From Artemisia argyi (lineage: Eukaryota; Streptophyta; Magnoliopsida; Asterales; Asteraceae), in assembly GCA_030686995.1 (NCBI GenBank), contig CM060681.1, forward strand, positions 166,196,833 through 166,260,832: a DNA stretch of 64,000 nucleotides, written 5' to 3'. Made by a program: the position numbers and the translations under genes. Shown piece after piece: positions 22,201 through 34,319 of this stretch (within the stretch, counting starts at the first letter, position 1; each line of letters opens with the position of its first letter). Under the pieces are notes generated by a model, which worked only from the letters and a program-made list of their open reading frames with translations, was not told the DNA's origin and did no database searches.

Positions 22201-23859
22201 CTAGTCTTAACTCCAACCTAAAGGTATTTTTGCAAAAGATAAGTGTAAGGGGAAACCCCAAATATGTTTTTAAGAAACAAACCGATCATGATTCTCCACA
22301 ATATTTAATGAACATGTATATTTGTATTTGTTAGAGTCAAATGCTTGTATTGAGTCATAATGAAGTTTTGCAGGATTTTCCAGGAAGTAGGACAAAGTTT
22401 TTCCAGAAATTTTCCGGAAACTTAACATAAGAATTTCTGCAGGTCCATTCTGACGGCGTCAGAGTATTGCTCTTGACGGCGTCAGGAGTTAAAAATCTGG
22501 AAATTTTACCGGTTTTGTTTTTCTAACGGAGTCTTATGGTTTTTGTGAATTATTAAGTTTTATAATCTCCAGGAAATCTGCAAACTTCATTCCACAAGCA
22601 TTATATCTTACTTTGTTTTCTAGGATTTAGTAACTTATATAGGATGCCGCCGATTTTACGCGAGGTTGCCTTGTCTATTGTTGTCAGGATTTACAGGTTA
22701 TTTATGACAAGAAGATGATTTATACTCTGGAAGGGAAGCTTTGATTGTTCGTTTTCTTGGAGGAAGATTTAACCTGGTCAACCTAAAATCCATACCGAGC
22801 GAATCAGGGGAGTATTTGATTTCATTCTCTTTACTTCTTAACTTTTACATTCTTTACTAGAACATTGGGGACAATGTTCATCTTAAGTGTAAGGGGAGGG
22901 TAAAAAGATACCTTACATATGCACTTTCGCTTGAGTTTGTTTTGTCTGATAGTAGATGTGTAATAAAACTACGAGAAATACTTGTTAGTGCAATTTTAGC
23001 GCCAAATTTAAAATTTTTTACAACATTTAGGAGTGAAACTTTAGCCATAGCAAGCGTCTCATGGATAGGAGATTGTATGACTAGCACATAACCGTATATT
23101 CAGAAAAATTTTCCACCCAAAAATGTGAGGTTCGCCTTTAGATTTGATAGGAAAAGCATTTACTATTAGTGCTTATGAGTGTACCGGTAGCATTTAGATT
23201 CTAGAACTTGCGTTAGTGATGCATCCCGAGACCGCTAGTGAGACTACATTCGTGTGGTAGGATTTACTACATGATAAGAGGCATTAGGATCACCCTTGTG
23301 TTAAACCAGTATTACAATTACTTGACCATTTAAGTCATATTACTTGGCTAGTTAAGTCAACTAATTTTTCCCACACCCTTAGCGTTGTACTCATTTTTAG
23401 TACACGATACCCCTAGTACACCCCTCCGAGCCTATCTTTTCGTTTCTAACTTTAAGCATCTTACTTAAAGGAAGAATTTGTTACACCCCACTTAAATGTA
23501 CACCCAAATCGCCTTAGCCTTCCGTGTATGCGCTCATTTTTAGTGCATTATTGTTATTTGTTAAACCCTAAGTTAACTTTTTAATTGATTACATGGTTGC
23601 TAAGTCGAGTCATATCATTGTACATATTATTTTGGGACGATTGGGACTCATGGGTAAGTACTTATTTTATGGAGTAATGGGGAAGAACATAATATATTAC
23701 CCCCATATGTACGTTAATCTTAAAAGTGCTCTAAGTGTTTTGATTTTCTTAATTCGAGTCATTAGATTGGTTAATTGTAAAGTATGTAAAGATTCAAGTG
23801 TAAGGGGAATGCTCATACCCCTATGATGTATTATTTCGGATGGTAGGGTAAGAGTGTAT

Positions 23860-23903
<44 letters not shown>

Positions 23904-24533
23904 GAAAAAAAAAATATAGAAAAAAAAAACAAGAAAAAGAAAAAGAAATAGAAAAAGAAAAAGAGAGAAAAAAAAAAAAAAACATACGGACTACCATCCC
24001 GTTTTTATTCTATGTTCATTTTATGTTTTTGTTATTTTTCATTTATTAGCTTAAGTCGAGTCTAGTCTTGGCTTAGCAACGCCATATTGTACATGTAATT
24101 AACCAAGATTGTTAACTCGCCACCAGTAAAACTTCCTTTATCCAACAAAACCGTGTAATTCATATCCCTATACCTAACGTTACAACCCTTTAAAAGACCT
24201 ATTTGATAGTTTATCCTAGGTGCTTACGCCATGTGGTGGAGGTTTGATCCTTTCCCAAGCCTATAGTAATCTATTTTGTTATGACAGGTAGTGAGAGATA
24301 TCTTCCATTTCCATAATGTTATATTACTTTATTACACCCGAGAGATGTGAGTATCTAAACACTATTTGTGAGGTGCTTGTGTATGACCTCCGTGCTTGTC
24401 TATTGGTCTTTAGTGGAATGATTATTTGTTGTAATTACTTTTATATTAGTGTTAAATGACCCCTAACTTGTCTTTCGAGTAGAATAAAAGCGCATTTGCT
24501 CGAGGACAAGCAAATCTCAAGTGTAAGGGTATA
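22201..24533 (+). other. Gypsy element 2, 3' UTR
   Basis: Almost the same as the 3' UTR of element 1: aagtgtaagggg near 22240, 22890 and 23796, aagtgtaaggg near 24519 against the LTR, acattggggacaatgt at 22862-22877, a TGACG pair at 22451/22474 and a 40-base A-tract from 23862 followed by a purine stretch to ~23980. No gene. Confidence 0.65.
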
Positions 24534-25939
24534 TGATGAGGCGAAAAATGATCCATTTTTAGGGGGTCATTTAAGCCCGAATCCGACTTTATTTGATCAA
24601 ATATTGCCCTAAATCGTTCCTTTTGTGATTTTAAGTGTTTGGAGAGTGAATTCTGGAAAAGAAGCCATTTTGGACGTTTTTGGAGCATAAAAGTGAAGAA
24701 AACGGCAAAGTACCAAATTTCCATGCTGAAGATACAAGGTGACGGCGTCAAGAGTAATATCTTGACGGCGTCAGACATGAAGATTAAAATACCGAAGGTG
24801 GTGACGGCGTCAAACGCCTTCATGACGGCGTCAAAGTGGCAAGAATAAAATACCGTGGTCGGTGACGGCGTCACATAGGCCGTCATAAGTAGATCAAGGC
24901 CGTCCGAGGAAGTATATGGCGGCGAGGTGACGGCGTCACAAGTAACTCTTGACGCCGTCAGCCTACTTTTCCTATATATAGTTTTCTAGTTTTTTCATTA
25001 AAAAAAAGGAGAAGTTTTGGTGAAACCCTAAAGACGAATTTGGTGCCTCTTTTACAGGTTTTTCAAGGGTTCCAAACCCTTGATACCTTGCATTGTAATT
25101 GAGATAAGTGTTCTTCTAATTCAATCAATATGTCTATGTGTTGGTTGTTTATCTCTTGTTCTTGTCTCAATTCAATTATGCTAGGCTAGATCTCTCTTGT
25201 GTTTGCTTAGATCTAATGAAACCTAGATGTTGATTATGTGTTGATTACTTGTTTATTTTTGTTCTTGGATGAATCATTTATATGTTAGGCTTAAGAAAAC
25301 TGGCAGATCTCCAAATGGTAACATGCTTGAACGTCTTAAGAAACATGAACCGAGGCGTACTAGGTCTTTATTGGTTGTATTTAATGCATGAGCCACTGTT
25401 TACAATCCCTATAGTTGTGCTGGGTCATGGTGTAGGAGGAGATAAGAGCTCATAGAGTTGGGGAGTTATGTATGCCACCCCACGAATGATATTAAGGAAT
25501 ACAATCCGTCATCCATACAAGTATAACAAGTAATTAACATGTAAAAGATATCTAGGGAGTAGTGAAGTCTAAGTAAACACAATTTCTCCAATTACTGCCC
25601 ACAACCTTAGTATAATTTAGTTTAATTTTATTTTCAGTATTTTATTTTGAATATATCTTAGCTTTGGGTTAGTTGAATAGCAACTAATTCCGCCCACTCC
25701 TTCAAAAACCCGAGATTTTAATTGCTTTCTAAAAAATATAAAAATACAAAAATAATCATCTCTCACCTCTAGAACTATTAATTAGGTTTTCTAATCCTAG
25801 CGACACTATTCCTAAGTTGAACGATCAATCCCCCGGTACTTGTCACTATACTACAACGATCAGGTACACTGCCTGGTGGGGGTTGTAAGCTTCTCGAGAT
25901 CCCTCGAGAGGTAAAGCAAGGTGCGATTCCCACGCATCA
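24534..25939 (+). repeat. Gypsy element 2, 3' LTR (1406 bp)
   Basis: Partner of 16721-18131. It has lost one 5-bp unit in the tactatactac stretch near 25850. TGACG array at 24740-24960. Confidence 0.93.
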
Positions 25940-27827
25940 CCTAGATTAGGATAAGTCTTCAAGTACCTAAAAATCTTTTCCACTGCTGTCATATGTGATG
26001 TCTTTGGAGTCACTTGAAATCTTGCACAAGCACATACAACAAACATAATGTCTGGCCTTGATGAAGTAAGATACATCAAAGAACCAATCATAGATCTGTA
26101 AGTGTGAACATCAACATTAGCACCACTAGCATTCTTCAACAATAGATGAGTGGTCTTGTCAGCATGGGTATTTGAAGATTTTGCATCAGAAAACTTGAAC
26201 TTCTTAATAATCTTAGTCACATATTTGTCTTGACTGATAAAGATGCCTTCTTTACTTTGTTGTACTTGCAGCCCCAAAAAGAATGTAAGTTCTCCCATAG
26301 AACTCATTTGAAATTCATCTTTCATCAGCTTCTCAAACTCTTTGCACATCTCTTGTTTAGTAGACCCAAAGATAATATCATCAACATATACTTGAACAAG
26401 TAGAATATCACCCTTGTCTTTCTTGATGAACAAAGTTTGGTCAATCTTACCTCTATGAAACCCATTATTCAACAAATAATTAGCTAAGGTTTCATACCAC
26501 TTCCTTGGAGCCTGATGTAAGCCATAAAGAGCCTTAACCACTTTATACACTTTATTTGGGTGTTGAGGATCTTCAAAGCCTGGAGGTTGAGAGACATATA
26601 CCTCTTCATCAATAGTACCATACAGAAAGGCACTCTTAACATCCATTTGATAGACTGTAAAGCCCATAAATGATGCATAGGCTAAAAACAATCTAATAGC
26701 CTCAATCCTTGCAACAGGAGCAAAAACTTCTTCATAATCAATACCCTCCTCTTGAGTGTATCCTTGAGCAACCAATCTAGCTTTGTTCCTGATTACAATA
26801 CCTCTTTCATCTTTCTTGTTTCTGAAAACCCATTTAGTACCAATGACCTTCATACCATCAGGCAAGTCACAAAGAACCCAAACCTTTTGAAGTTTAAACT
26901 GCAACAACTCTTCTTGCATTGCTTCAACCCAGCTAGATTCTCCTAGAGCCATATAGACATTTTTAGGCTCCACTTGTGAGAGAAAACAGAAAAATAAACA
27001 CTCATTCTTCTTACTATGTTTCTTGGACTCATACACTTCACTTATGAACCTATGAATATCATCTTTCTTTGTCTGTCTTCTAGTCTTCACACCTGATTGA
27101 AGTTCACCAATAACATTATCAAGTGGATGCACTTTGTGAATTGAAGTCTGTGATGTGCTAGGAATATCATATGTTGTAGGCATGTTTATCATCTCTACTT
27201 CATCACTTGGTGATTCCTGAGAAGTATGTTCCACATTTGGGTTGTTTGTGGAAACTTCTGGTGTAGCAATAGGAATTGAGATACCACTGCTAGTAGAAAT
27301 TTCTTTATTAAATTCACCATCTGCATCACTTGTCTTTTCAGAATTATCAACAAAGTCCCAAAGTGGCATAACAATTTGATCTTCATCATCTTTGCAAGCT
27401 TCATCTTCATCAATGAACTCTTCTGAATCTTCAAGATCTTTGTCTCCAGTGCTTGAAGTGAGAGGTACATAATTCATTGTATTGGATAATGTTTCAAGAT
27501 CAAATAGCCAATCTGGTCCTGAACCTGTCATATTAGCTTTATTTTCAAGAAACTCAACATGCAGATTCTCTTCAATCTTCTTTGTTCTTAAGTTATAGAC
27601 TCTAAAAGCCTTGCTAACCATGGAGTATCCAACAAAGAAGCCTTCATCAGACTTTTCTTCAAATTTACCCAGATGATCAATGGTATTGAGAATAGTAACA
27701 TGACACCCAAATGGCCTCATAAACTCCAAAGTAGGAGGTCTTACTCTGAACAACTCATAAGGTGTCTTGTTCTTTGTTTTGACCACTAAAACCCTGTTCT
27801 AAATGTAACAAGCAGTGTTAACTGCTT
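25940..27827 (-). pseudogene. Copia pol: integrase tail and reverse transcriptase
   Basis: Reads from [13 protein letters not shown] (integrase C-terminal GKGY-type region) through a variable acidic linker to the copia-type [74 protein letters not shown] and the catalytic YVDDIIFG. It ends in the RNase H connection at [10 protein letters not shown], where element 2 is inserted. Near 27800-27827 an extra T in a T-run shifts the frame from integrase and a TAG follows 11 codons later, so pol is broken. Codons read past 25940 on minus belong to the gypsy LTR. Confidence 0.88.
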
Positions 27828-28885
27828 CAGCCCAAAAAAGTCACTGGAAGCTTGGAATCAGCTAACATGGTTCTAGCAGCCTCAATTAGTGTCCTGTTTC
27901 TTCTTTCTGCAACTCCATTTTGTTGAGGAGTTCTTGCAACACTAAATTCTCTTTTAATACCTTTGTCTCTGCAGAAATCATCCATAACTTTATTCTTGAA
28001 CTCTGTCCCATTGTCACACCTGATGATCTTGATTTTCTTTTCAAATTGATTTTCAACTTCAGTGATGAATGTCTTAAGGATGCCAGTGGTTTCATCCTTG
28101 GTTCTTAAAAAGAAAACCCATGTGAATCTACTAAAATCATCAGTCACAACAAGATAATACTTCTTCAAATTGATGCTGCTTACAGAAGTAGGACCAAACA
28201 AGTCCATATGCAGCATAAAGAGTGGATGGTCAATAGAATTGAATGCTTTGGTCTTGCATGAAGCTCTGTGTTGCTTTCCTTTGAGACAGGCAACACAAGT
28301 TTGGTCATTTTCAAATCTTTTCTCTGGTAGACCTCTGACAAGTCCATCTTTCACAATCTTGTTGATGGTCTTGAAGTTGACATGACCAAGTCTTCTATGC
28401 CAAAACATTGATTCATCCAAAGTGGCTTTAGCAAGCAAGCAAGTAACATCATTATTAGCCACTATGTTCTTCATGTCAATGCTATACAGATTACCTTTTC
28501 TAGGGATTTTAAGCAAAATGTCACTTTCATCAGGAAGCTTATAATCCTTAGATAAGATATAGCATTCATCTTCTGTGAATAGAACTCTATGCTTCTTATC
28601 ACACATCTGTGACACACTAAAAAGGTTGTACTTGAGTTCTTTCACATACTGCACATCTTCAAAGTCAATGTTTCCAGCCTTGATTGTTCCTTTGCCAGAA
28701 ACTTTGCCACCAATTCCTCCTCCAAAGCTGACAAATTGTCCATCATAAGGTTGAAAGTCTGAAAGATAGGACTTATTGCCAGTCATGTGCCTGGAACATC
28801 CACTGTCTGAGTATCCTTGATCATTTGTAGTCTTTGAATGTTCCTGCACACAAAATAAAGGAATTAGTTCCTTTTGGGGACCCAA
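27827..28885 (-). pseudogene. Copia pol: protease and integrase core
   Basis: The protease active site appears as YSDSGCSRHMTG (Asp-Ser-Gly) near residue 27. The integrase zinc region is FWHRRLGHVN followed by CVACLKGKQHRASC. The catalytic acids are in HMDLFGPTSV, IIRCDNGTEFKN and the Glu of TPQQNGVAERRNRT, the D,D-35-E pattern. The frame differs from gag, overlapping it by 22 bases (28864-28885). This could be frameshifting by design or decay. It ends at TFLG by the 1-base insertion described for the RT segment. Confidence 0.88.
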
Positions 28886-30873
28886 GCCACAAATGACTTG
28901 GATCTGCCTCGTGTATCAATATAATTATATCTATCAAAGGTCATTGATACACCATTGGGATTGTTTGAGGTGATGGTTCCTTTTGGTTTCCATTCCCAAC
29001 GTGCTGAGGCCTTAACAGCATTTCCCATATTTACCCTTTTCTTGTTAACAGACCCACCAGTGGTAACCTTTAGCCTTGCAGTGGTAACTGCTGGCTTAGC
29101 AGTGAAAACTGCTGGTTTTGAAATTTTGGGTACCCACTTGCGATTATTGTTAACTTTCTTTTCAAAATTGGTCTTTTTCCCTGTTTGAGTAGATTTAACA
29201 AAAGTAGTAACAGGGGGCTTAGGGTAAACTCTGTTTTTATTTCTGGTAGTGGCAACTGCTGGTCTTGCAGTAGAAACTGCTGGTCTAGCAGTGGAAATTG
29301 GTTTAATGCCAGAGTTAAGCAAAACAGACCTGGGAATCATCTTGCTAAGTGGATTTGGGTGAGTTAAGTTATTAGCATTTTGTCCATTCACCCTAGTATT
29401 CCCAAACACTTCCCTTCTTCCCAAGTGGTAGGTACAGCTATAAGACAAATGGTCAAAGCTACCACATATATGACAGGGTTTGTTATTGAACACAAAATCA
29501 CTACCAAATTGCCTAGATTTAACATGATTCCAACTCCTCATATTACCCCTAGGAGTTGGTGACCTACTTCTGTACATCTCTGCATATCTAGTAGTGGGCC
29601 TAGTGAAATTAGGTTGTGACCTAGGCTTCTCTTTGACTACATCAGGAATACTCTTTTTAACCTCCACTTTAACATTCTCAGGAACACTAGGTTTAGACTC
29701 AATATTCAAATTTTCATCTTTAAGAGATGAGTCACTAGCACTATCAAATGTATCAACCTCAACCTGAACCTTTTCAATTTCAATTGATTTAACAAACTTT
29801 GGTCCATAGGTCATAGGTGGTTCTTGGAATTCTTCTAATCCTGTGTGAGCTAAGTCAATGCCAGGAGGTGATGGAACACCTCTTAGAGGTGGTGGAACTG
29901 ATTTGTATCCAACTCCTGATTTGGCTTTGTTCACAACTTGGGCTTCCCAAATTTTGTCAATACACTTGGATTGGTGATCCAGTGTTTGCTTAGTTATCTT
30001 TATATTCTCACTAGCCATTTTAACCTTTTCTAGTTCTTCTCTAAGAACCTTATTTACAGCAACCTGATAATCTAAGTCTCTTCTTAATACTGCAATATCA
30101 TCATTGAACTTAGATTCATTTGCCCTATAATGCTCTAATTGAGTTTCTAAAACACCTAGGCCTCTTTTATGATTTGCTAAGTTATAATTAGTATGATTTA
30201 ACTCTAGCAATTGTTCATCATATTGTGCTTTAATTTTCTCATACTCTTTTAAGGCCTTACAAGATTTAGAACAAGCATTATTAATTTGTACCTCAGAGTC
30301 AGAAAAAGCCATTAGTGCAAGCTCAGTAGCAACCCTTGCAGAGTCTGAATCATCTTCCTCATCCTTAGTCATAAAGCTCCAATCAAAGCTCACTCCATCA
30401 ATGGCCAATAGCCCCTTTGGCTCATCAGTAGTAGGTTCCTTCTTCTTGTCCTGCTTGTACCAAGTTGACCTGTTGTCAGATTTCCTTGGCTTCCTGCACT
30501 CCCTGGCAAAGTGCCCCTTCTTATGACAATTATAGCACTCCACATTCTTTTTGTCAAAACCTACTGTCTCATTGCCACTGATGTTAATCTTTCTTCCAGT
30601 CTTCTTCCAAAACTTCTTTGTTCTTAAGCTTAGTAATGCCACTTGCCATTTAATGTCCATCTCCTCCATATCATCCTCATCAATTTGATCTAAATCCTCA
30701 TGATTGAGAATTGAACCACCCACTTGACTTGATATAAAGGCATAAAAAGTAGTATCACTAAGTCCTGCAATCTGTTTCTTTGAGCTACCAGTGGAAACAC
30801 TTCCACTACCAGTGGAAACAACAATGTTAGCACTGTCATCATCACTCACTTTCTTCATCTGAACTATCATCAA
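28864..30873 (-). pseudogene. Copia gag, C-terminal part with two zinc knuckles
   Basis: Holds a standard CX2CX4HX4C knuckle (CYNCHKKGHFAREC, ~residue 113), then about 130 residues of predicted coiled coil (LELNHTNYNLANHKRGLGVL and following), then a second CX2CX4HX4C unit (CHICGSFDHLSYSC). A Thr/Ala/Val-Arg repeat region (PAVSTARPAVATTR, AVFTAKPAVTTAR) is encoded by CAGTGGTAA-type motifs 21 bp apart. It ends FVAWVPKRN. Two knuckles with a long coiled coil between them are unusual for copia gag. Confidence 0.8.
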
Positions 30874-31585
30874 GAGATGATGATATGAGTGCTACACTTC
30901 CTGAACTTGAGCTTAATTTGTCAGCTTTCTTCAATCTTTGTTCAATAACCTTGGAGTTATTGTACAAATCATTAAGTTTCATGGTCTCTAAATCTGGCTT
31001 ATCTTCCCACACAGCAACATTGGTTCCAAACTCAGAAGGTAAGCTTCTTAAGAACTTTAGATTGAGGTCTTCCCTTTCCACCTCAATTCCAAAAACAGTG
31101 AGTTGAGTAACAATCTTTTGTAGCCTTGTGAAGATGCCATCAATAGATTCATTACTTGTTGAACCAAAGTTTTCATAAGTCTGCTTCAGCAGGGTCTTTT
31201 GAGTCTTCTTGGTGGAATCATTACCACCAAAAATATTACAGATCTCCTCAAAAAGAGTCTTTGCAGTCTTGTACTTGCTGAATGCTAGAACTTGGTCTCT
31301 GGGAAGTGTCATCAGCAACAAACCTCTGGCCTTCAGATCATTCTTCATCTGAAGTCTTTCATCATTAGTAACAGGTCCAGTGTTGACCTTAATTACTTCC
31401 TTGCCACCAACCATCTCTGAAGTAGAACTTGGTTTGAAGGAATTTCCAACCATAATGATCTCCCATAGTGTGTAGTCTTGGACCATAAAGAATTGTTCGA
31501 TCATTAGCCTCCACATCTCAAAGTCATTCAACTTAAGCTTTGGAAGCTTAGCAGCAATGTTTGAGTTACTAGTTTCTGTCTCCAT
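30842..31585 (-). pseudogene. Copia gag, N-terminal part
   Basis: Starts METETSNSNIAAKLPKLKL and has the copia gag-polypeptide domain (LNDFEMWRLMIEQFFMVQDY, later FEEICNIFGGNDSTKKTQ). It ends in DDSSDEESE. The minus strand reads GTGAGTGATGATGAC, so a 4-base repeat appears to have been added there, shifting the frame away from 28864-30873. Confidence 0.85.
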
Positions 31586-31636
31586 TGATTCTTCTGAGTG
31601 AACTAGAGTCTTCTAAATCAAAGTATCAAAGCCTGG

Positions 31637-31648
31637 CTCTGATACCAC
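31637..31648 (-). other. Copia primer binding site, initiator tRNA-Met
   Basis: Minus strand TGGTATCAGAGC, one or two bases inside the 5' LTR, is the standard complement to plant tRNA-iMet. Confidence 0.9.
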
Positions 31649-31649
31649 T

Positions 31650-32130
31650 TGATGGATCTAAACACCTTGAACTTGTGTTAGATTGATACTTTGAGTTATA
31701 TCACTAAGTATGCGGAATCTACTTAGTAACACTTAGAAGTTTGATTGTGAGTAAGACATTTGTTTATGAATAAGAACAATGTATGTAAACAAACGATTAG
31801 CTCCAATATTATTAATGATAATAATACGAGTGATCTTGATATCACTAGGGTTACACCTTGAAGCTCTAGAAAACATATATCTAACCTTTAACCTAAGATC
31901 TCCTTTTATAGCACAAGGAGTTCTCTTCTACAAGATAAGTATAATGCTAATAGAATAAGATATACACAAGATCTATTCTATATTTATCTAAACACGTTTC
32001 CTAACAGTTATCTAATCAGCAGTGGTAATATATGTTCTTGCAGTGGTAATGAGTTTCCACTGCAAGTACAATCTTCAGCAGTTGTAACATCTTCACTTAG
32101 CCGTGGTAACTGTTAGTATAATTCCCAACA
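31650..32130 (-). repeat. Copia 5' LTR (481 bp)
   Basis: Partner of 2841-3317, followed by the aatgg duplication. TATAAAAG on minus at 31903-31910. CAGTGGTAA motifs at 32019 and 32040 are 21 bp apart. Confidence 0.92.
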
Positions 32131-32135
32131 AATGG

Positions 32136-33800
32136 CCCTGTATAAATTAACATTTGTAGACCATGTTATTGATTTAGGGCTTATGGTAAGGTTTTGAAGA
32201 AACCATATTATTATTCAATAATTCAAGTTGATGTTTTACTTATCTAAGTGGAAGTTGTATGATATTGAAGAACAAAGTTTGTGAAATCTAATTCGTTTCA
32301 CTTTTATTTAATTTATCAACATATTCGTGTTCTTGTTGGCGATCAAGGAATGAAAATGTAATACACAAGGAGATACACAACAATTATCTATACTACATAT
32401 AATGCATGAATCACCCTCTCTCCAAAATTTTCAGATTTACAAGAAATAGTGCATAGTTTACAACACTTTAATGCACCCAATTTTCAAAATTACAACAAAG
32501 TAAACATATTGTACAACAAAAAACAGCGTGGTGTCATTTTAAGACCAAAATTCTACCAAACAACATTAATGCTATTAAAAACACCCCTTCACCAAAAATT
32601 GCAACCATTTAAGCACAATGTACAATAGCTTTTAAGTAAATACAAGTCATAAAACACAAAGCACAAGTATGTAAAGCACAATGATTTTAAGGTCAACAAT
32701 CTATTCTACACATATAATTAATACACTAATTAATTCACCCCTTCACCAAAATATACAATCATTTAACCATAATGTACAAGCTAATCAAGCTACTAAGCCA
32801 AGTACTTAAAAATAAAGCTATTAGGCTGGGCACAGTGGTCGGTCGACCGGACTGGTCGCCCCTGCGCTGACCGAGTCGCCGCCACTGCAACCACAACGTC
32901 GGACGGCTCCAAAATTCACAAACCATTCACCCCCTCGATTGATTAATGCATTCCACAAAAGAAGAAAAAAAAAATGTATTGTCACATATCAAAACAAAAA
33001 CGAAGATAAAAGAACAATCATCAATAAAGCCAAAACAAACATCAAACTTATTTCATCTATGGTCCATGAACAGAAAGTATACAGCAACAATAAAACCAAA
33101 CATCTACATTTACCTCAGTTCTAATCCCATCCCAAAACCACCATCACGGTCAACACAACATAAAACCTTAGAGAGAGTTTTCGTTTGATATTCAAGAGAA
33201 GGGTCTGATTTTCTTGTAAAGATAGATTATTGGTTATGTTCGGTTATCAAGATAAGAAAGGAAGGAAGAGTATGTGATGTTTGTGTGGCTGCAAACCATG
33301 GCTGCGTATTTTTGTGAGGGAAATTAGGGCAGGAATGAGGTAATTTAGGTTTTGTAAACGTATTTATAAATCCTCACATTTGGGTTATATACCGGTTTGG
33401 TTGTTAATTGGGCTGGCCAAATGATATCACAAATTGTTTGGTAGTTTTATTATAGGCTTTAATAGATATTGTTGATTAAAGTTTGTTTAGGCTGAAAATG
33501 CTTTTAGACTAATTACCTTGGTAATTGAGCCGTATATTATTTGTATGGTATAGTTGATTTTGGGCTAATTTTGATATTTAGTTAATGTGAATAGTGTATA
33601 TTAAAAATAAAAATGTAAGAGATATATATAGTGTAAAAAAAATTTTTGAAATAAAAATAAAAATATAAATGTCAGTCGCCTTACTGTCCCTAGAAGGTCG
33701 CATGTAGGTCAGAAAATTTAAAGGTGATTGTGCTGAAGCAAAGAATCAAGATTTTTGTTTGTGGTAGCTTCGGTTAACAGTAAATGAAATTATACTACTG
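32136..33800. other. AT-rich spacer, no gene seen
   Basis: Continuation of the sequence that copia entered. No coding region can be supported. It contains a GC-rich patch at 32824-32912 (with ggtcggtcgaccgg) that stands out from the AT-rich surroundings. Confidence 0.5.
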
Positions 33801-34010
33801 CTTTTTTATATTTTTATAGGTTCCAATACCGTCTTCCACGATATATGAGGAGATTGAGATGTAGACAGCCTTACCCCTACCTAAGGTAGAGAGGCTGCTT
33901 CCAGTTCTATCTAAGATAGGAAAGAACTTCCGGCCTTTTGTAAGGAGTGAGAATCGAACAATTGACGTCTAGGTTAAAATGCAAGGGGTTTTTCAACTGA
34001 TTCAACCTTA
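33801..34010 (-). mobile_element. tRNA-derived SINE-like copy
   Basis: On minus: a B-box-like GTTCGATTCTC near 33950, then the body phrase cagcctctctacctt...ggtaggggtaaggctg common to several plant SINEs (33860-33900), then an A-rich tail (plus-strand gcttttttatatttttat at 33801-33819). The A box is poorly preserved and no flanking duplication was found. Confidence 0.5.
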
Positions 34011-34086
34011 AAATTATTGTTATTTGTAAATTAATCGTTAAAAAAATATAGCCGTATAACATCACATTACCTGGAAATATAGTCAC

Positions 34087-34125
34087 AGGGTACCCGCCGC
34101 CGCATCGCGCGGGTACCCTACTAGT
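34087..34125 (+). mobile_element. Helitron-type 3' terminus
   Basis: A perfect 11-bp stem (agggtacccgc / gcgggtaccct) is followed at once by a-CTAGT. Helitrons end in a hairpin and CTRR before a T. The 1-base gap is shorter than usual. The 5' end (TC) was not found. Confidence 0.4.
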
Positions 34126-34319
34126 TTCACATAAAACACACATTGCCCCTGATCCACGGAACTTTATGAAGTAAATGCAACATAAATTTAGTTGTAACGT
34201 TTTAACTTACATATTGGATCTTCATATCATACAAATTAGAAGACACATGTCAAGAGGTACTCTAGTCGGAAACCTGATTATGGTAACCTGGCGGTGGGAG
34301 CAAAGGAGGGTGCCAAAAT

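Larger units (their letters stand above)
16721..25939 (+). mobile_element. Ty3/gypsy-type non-autonomous element 2
   Basis: LTRs at 16721-18131 and 24534-25939 with the 5-bp duplication cctag (16716-16720 and 25940-25944). It is close kin of element 1 in LTRs, leader, first part of gag and 3' UTR, but its middle holds a different gag tail and an ATHILA ORF-1-like gene. No pol. The two LTRs differ at only about six sites plus one 5-bp indel, fewer than in element 1. It split copia pol between RT and RNase H. Confidence 0.92.
2841..32130 (-). mobile_element. Ty1/copia LTR retrotransposon, split by two insertions
   Basis: Terminal repeats at 2841-3317 and 31650-32130 are flanked by the 5-bp duplication aatgg (2836-2840 and 32131-32135). 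The minus strand reads LTR, tRNA-iMet primer site, gag, protease, integrase, RT, RNase H, extra ORF, polypurine tract, LTR. RT before RNase H and after integrase, plus YVDD in RT, fixes it as Ty1/copia. Without the two nested gypsy insertions and their duplicated sites it would be about 11.85 kb, long for copia. The size and the extra 3' ORF resemble the Sirevirus type, a tentative placement. Frameshifts, stops and insertions mean this copy cannot make its proteins. Confidence 0.93.

Noticed and set aside
25846..25939. C-terminal 30 residues of the copia RT frame ([14 protein letters not shown]...)
   Set aside because: They are read from the gypsy element 2 LTR after the insertion point, not from copia.
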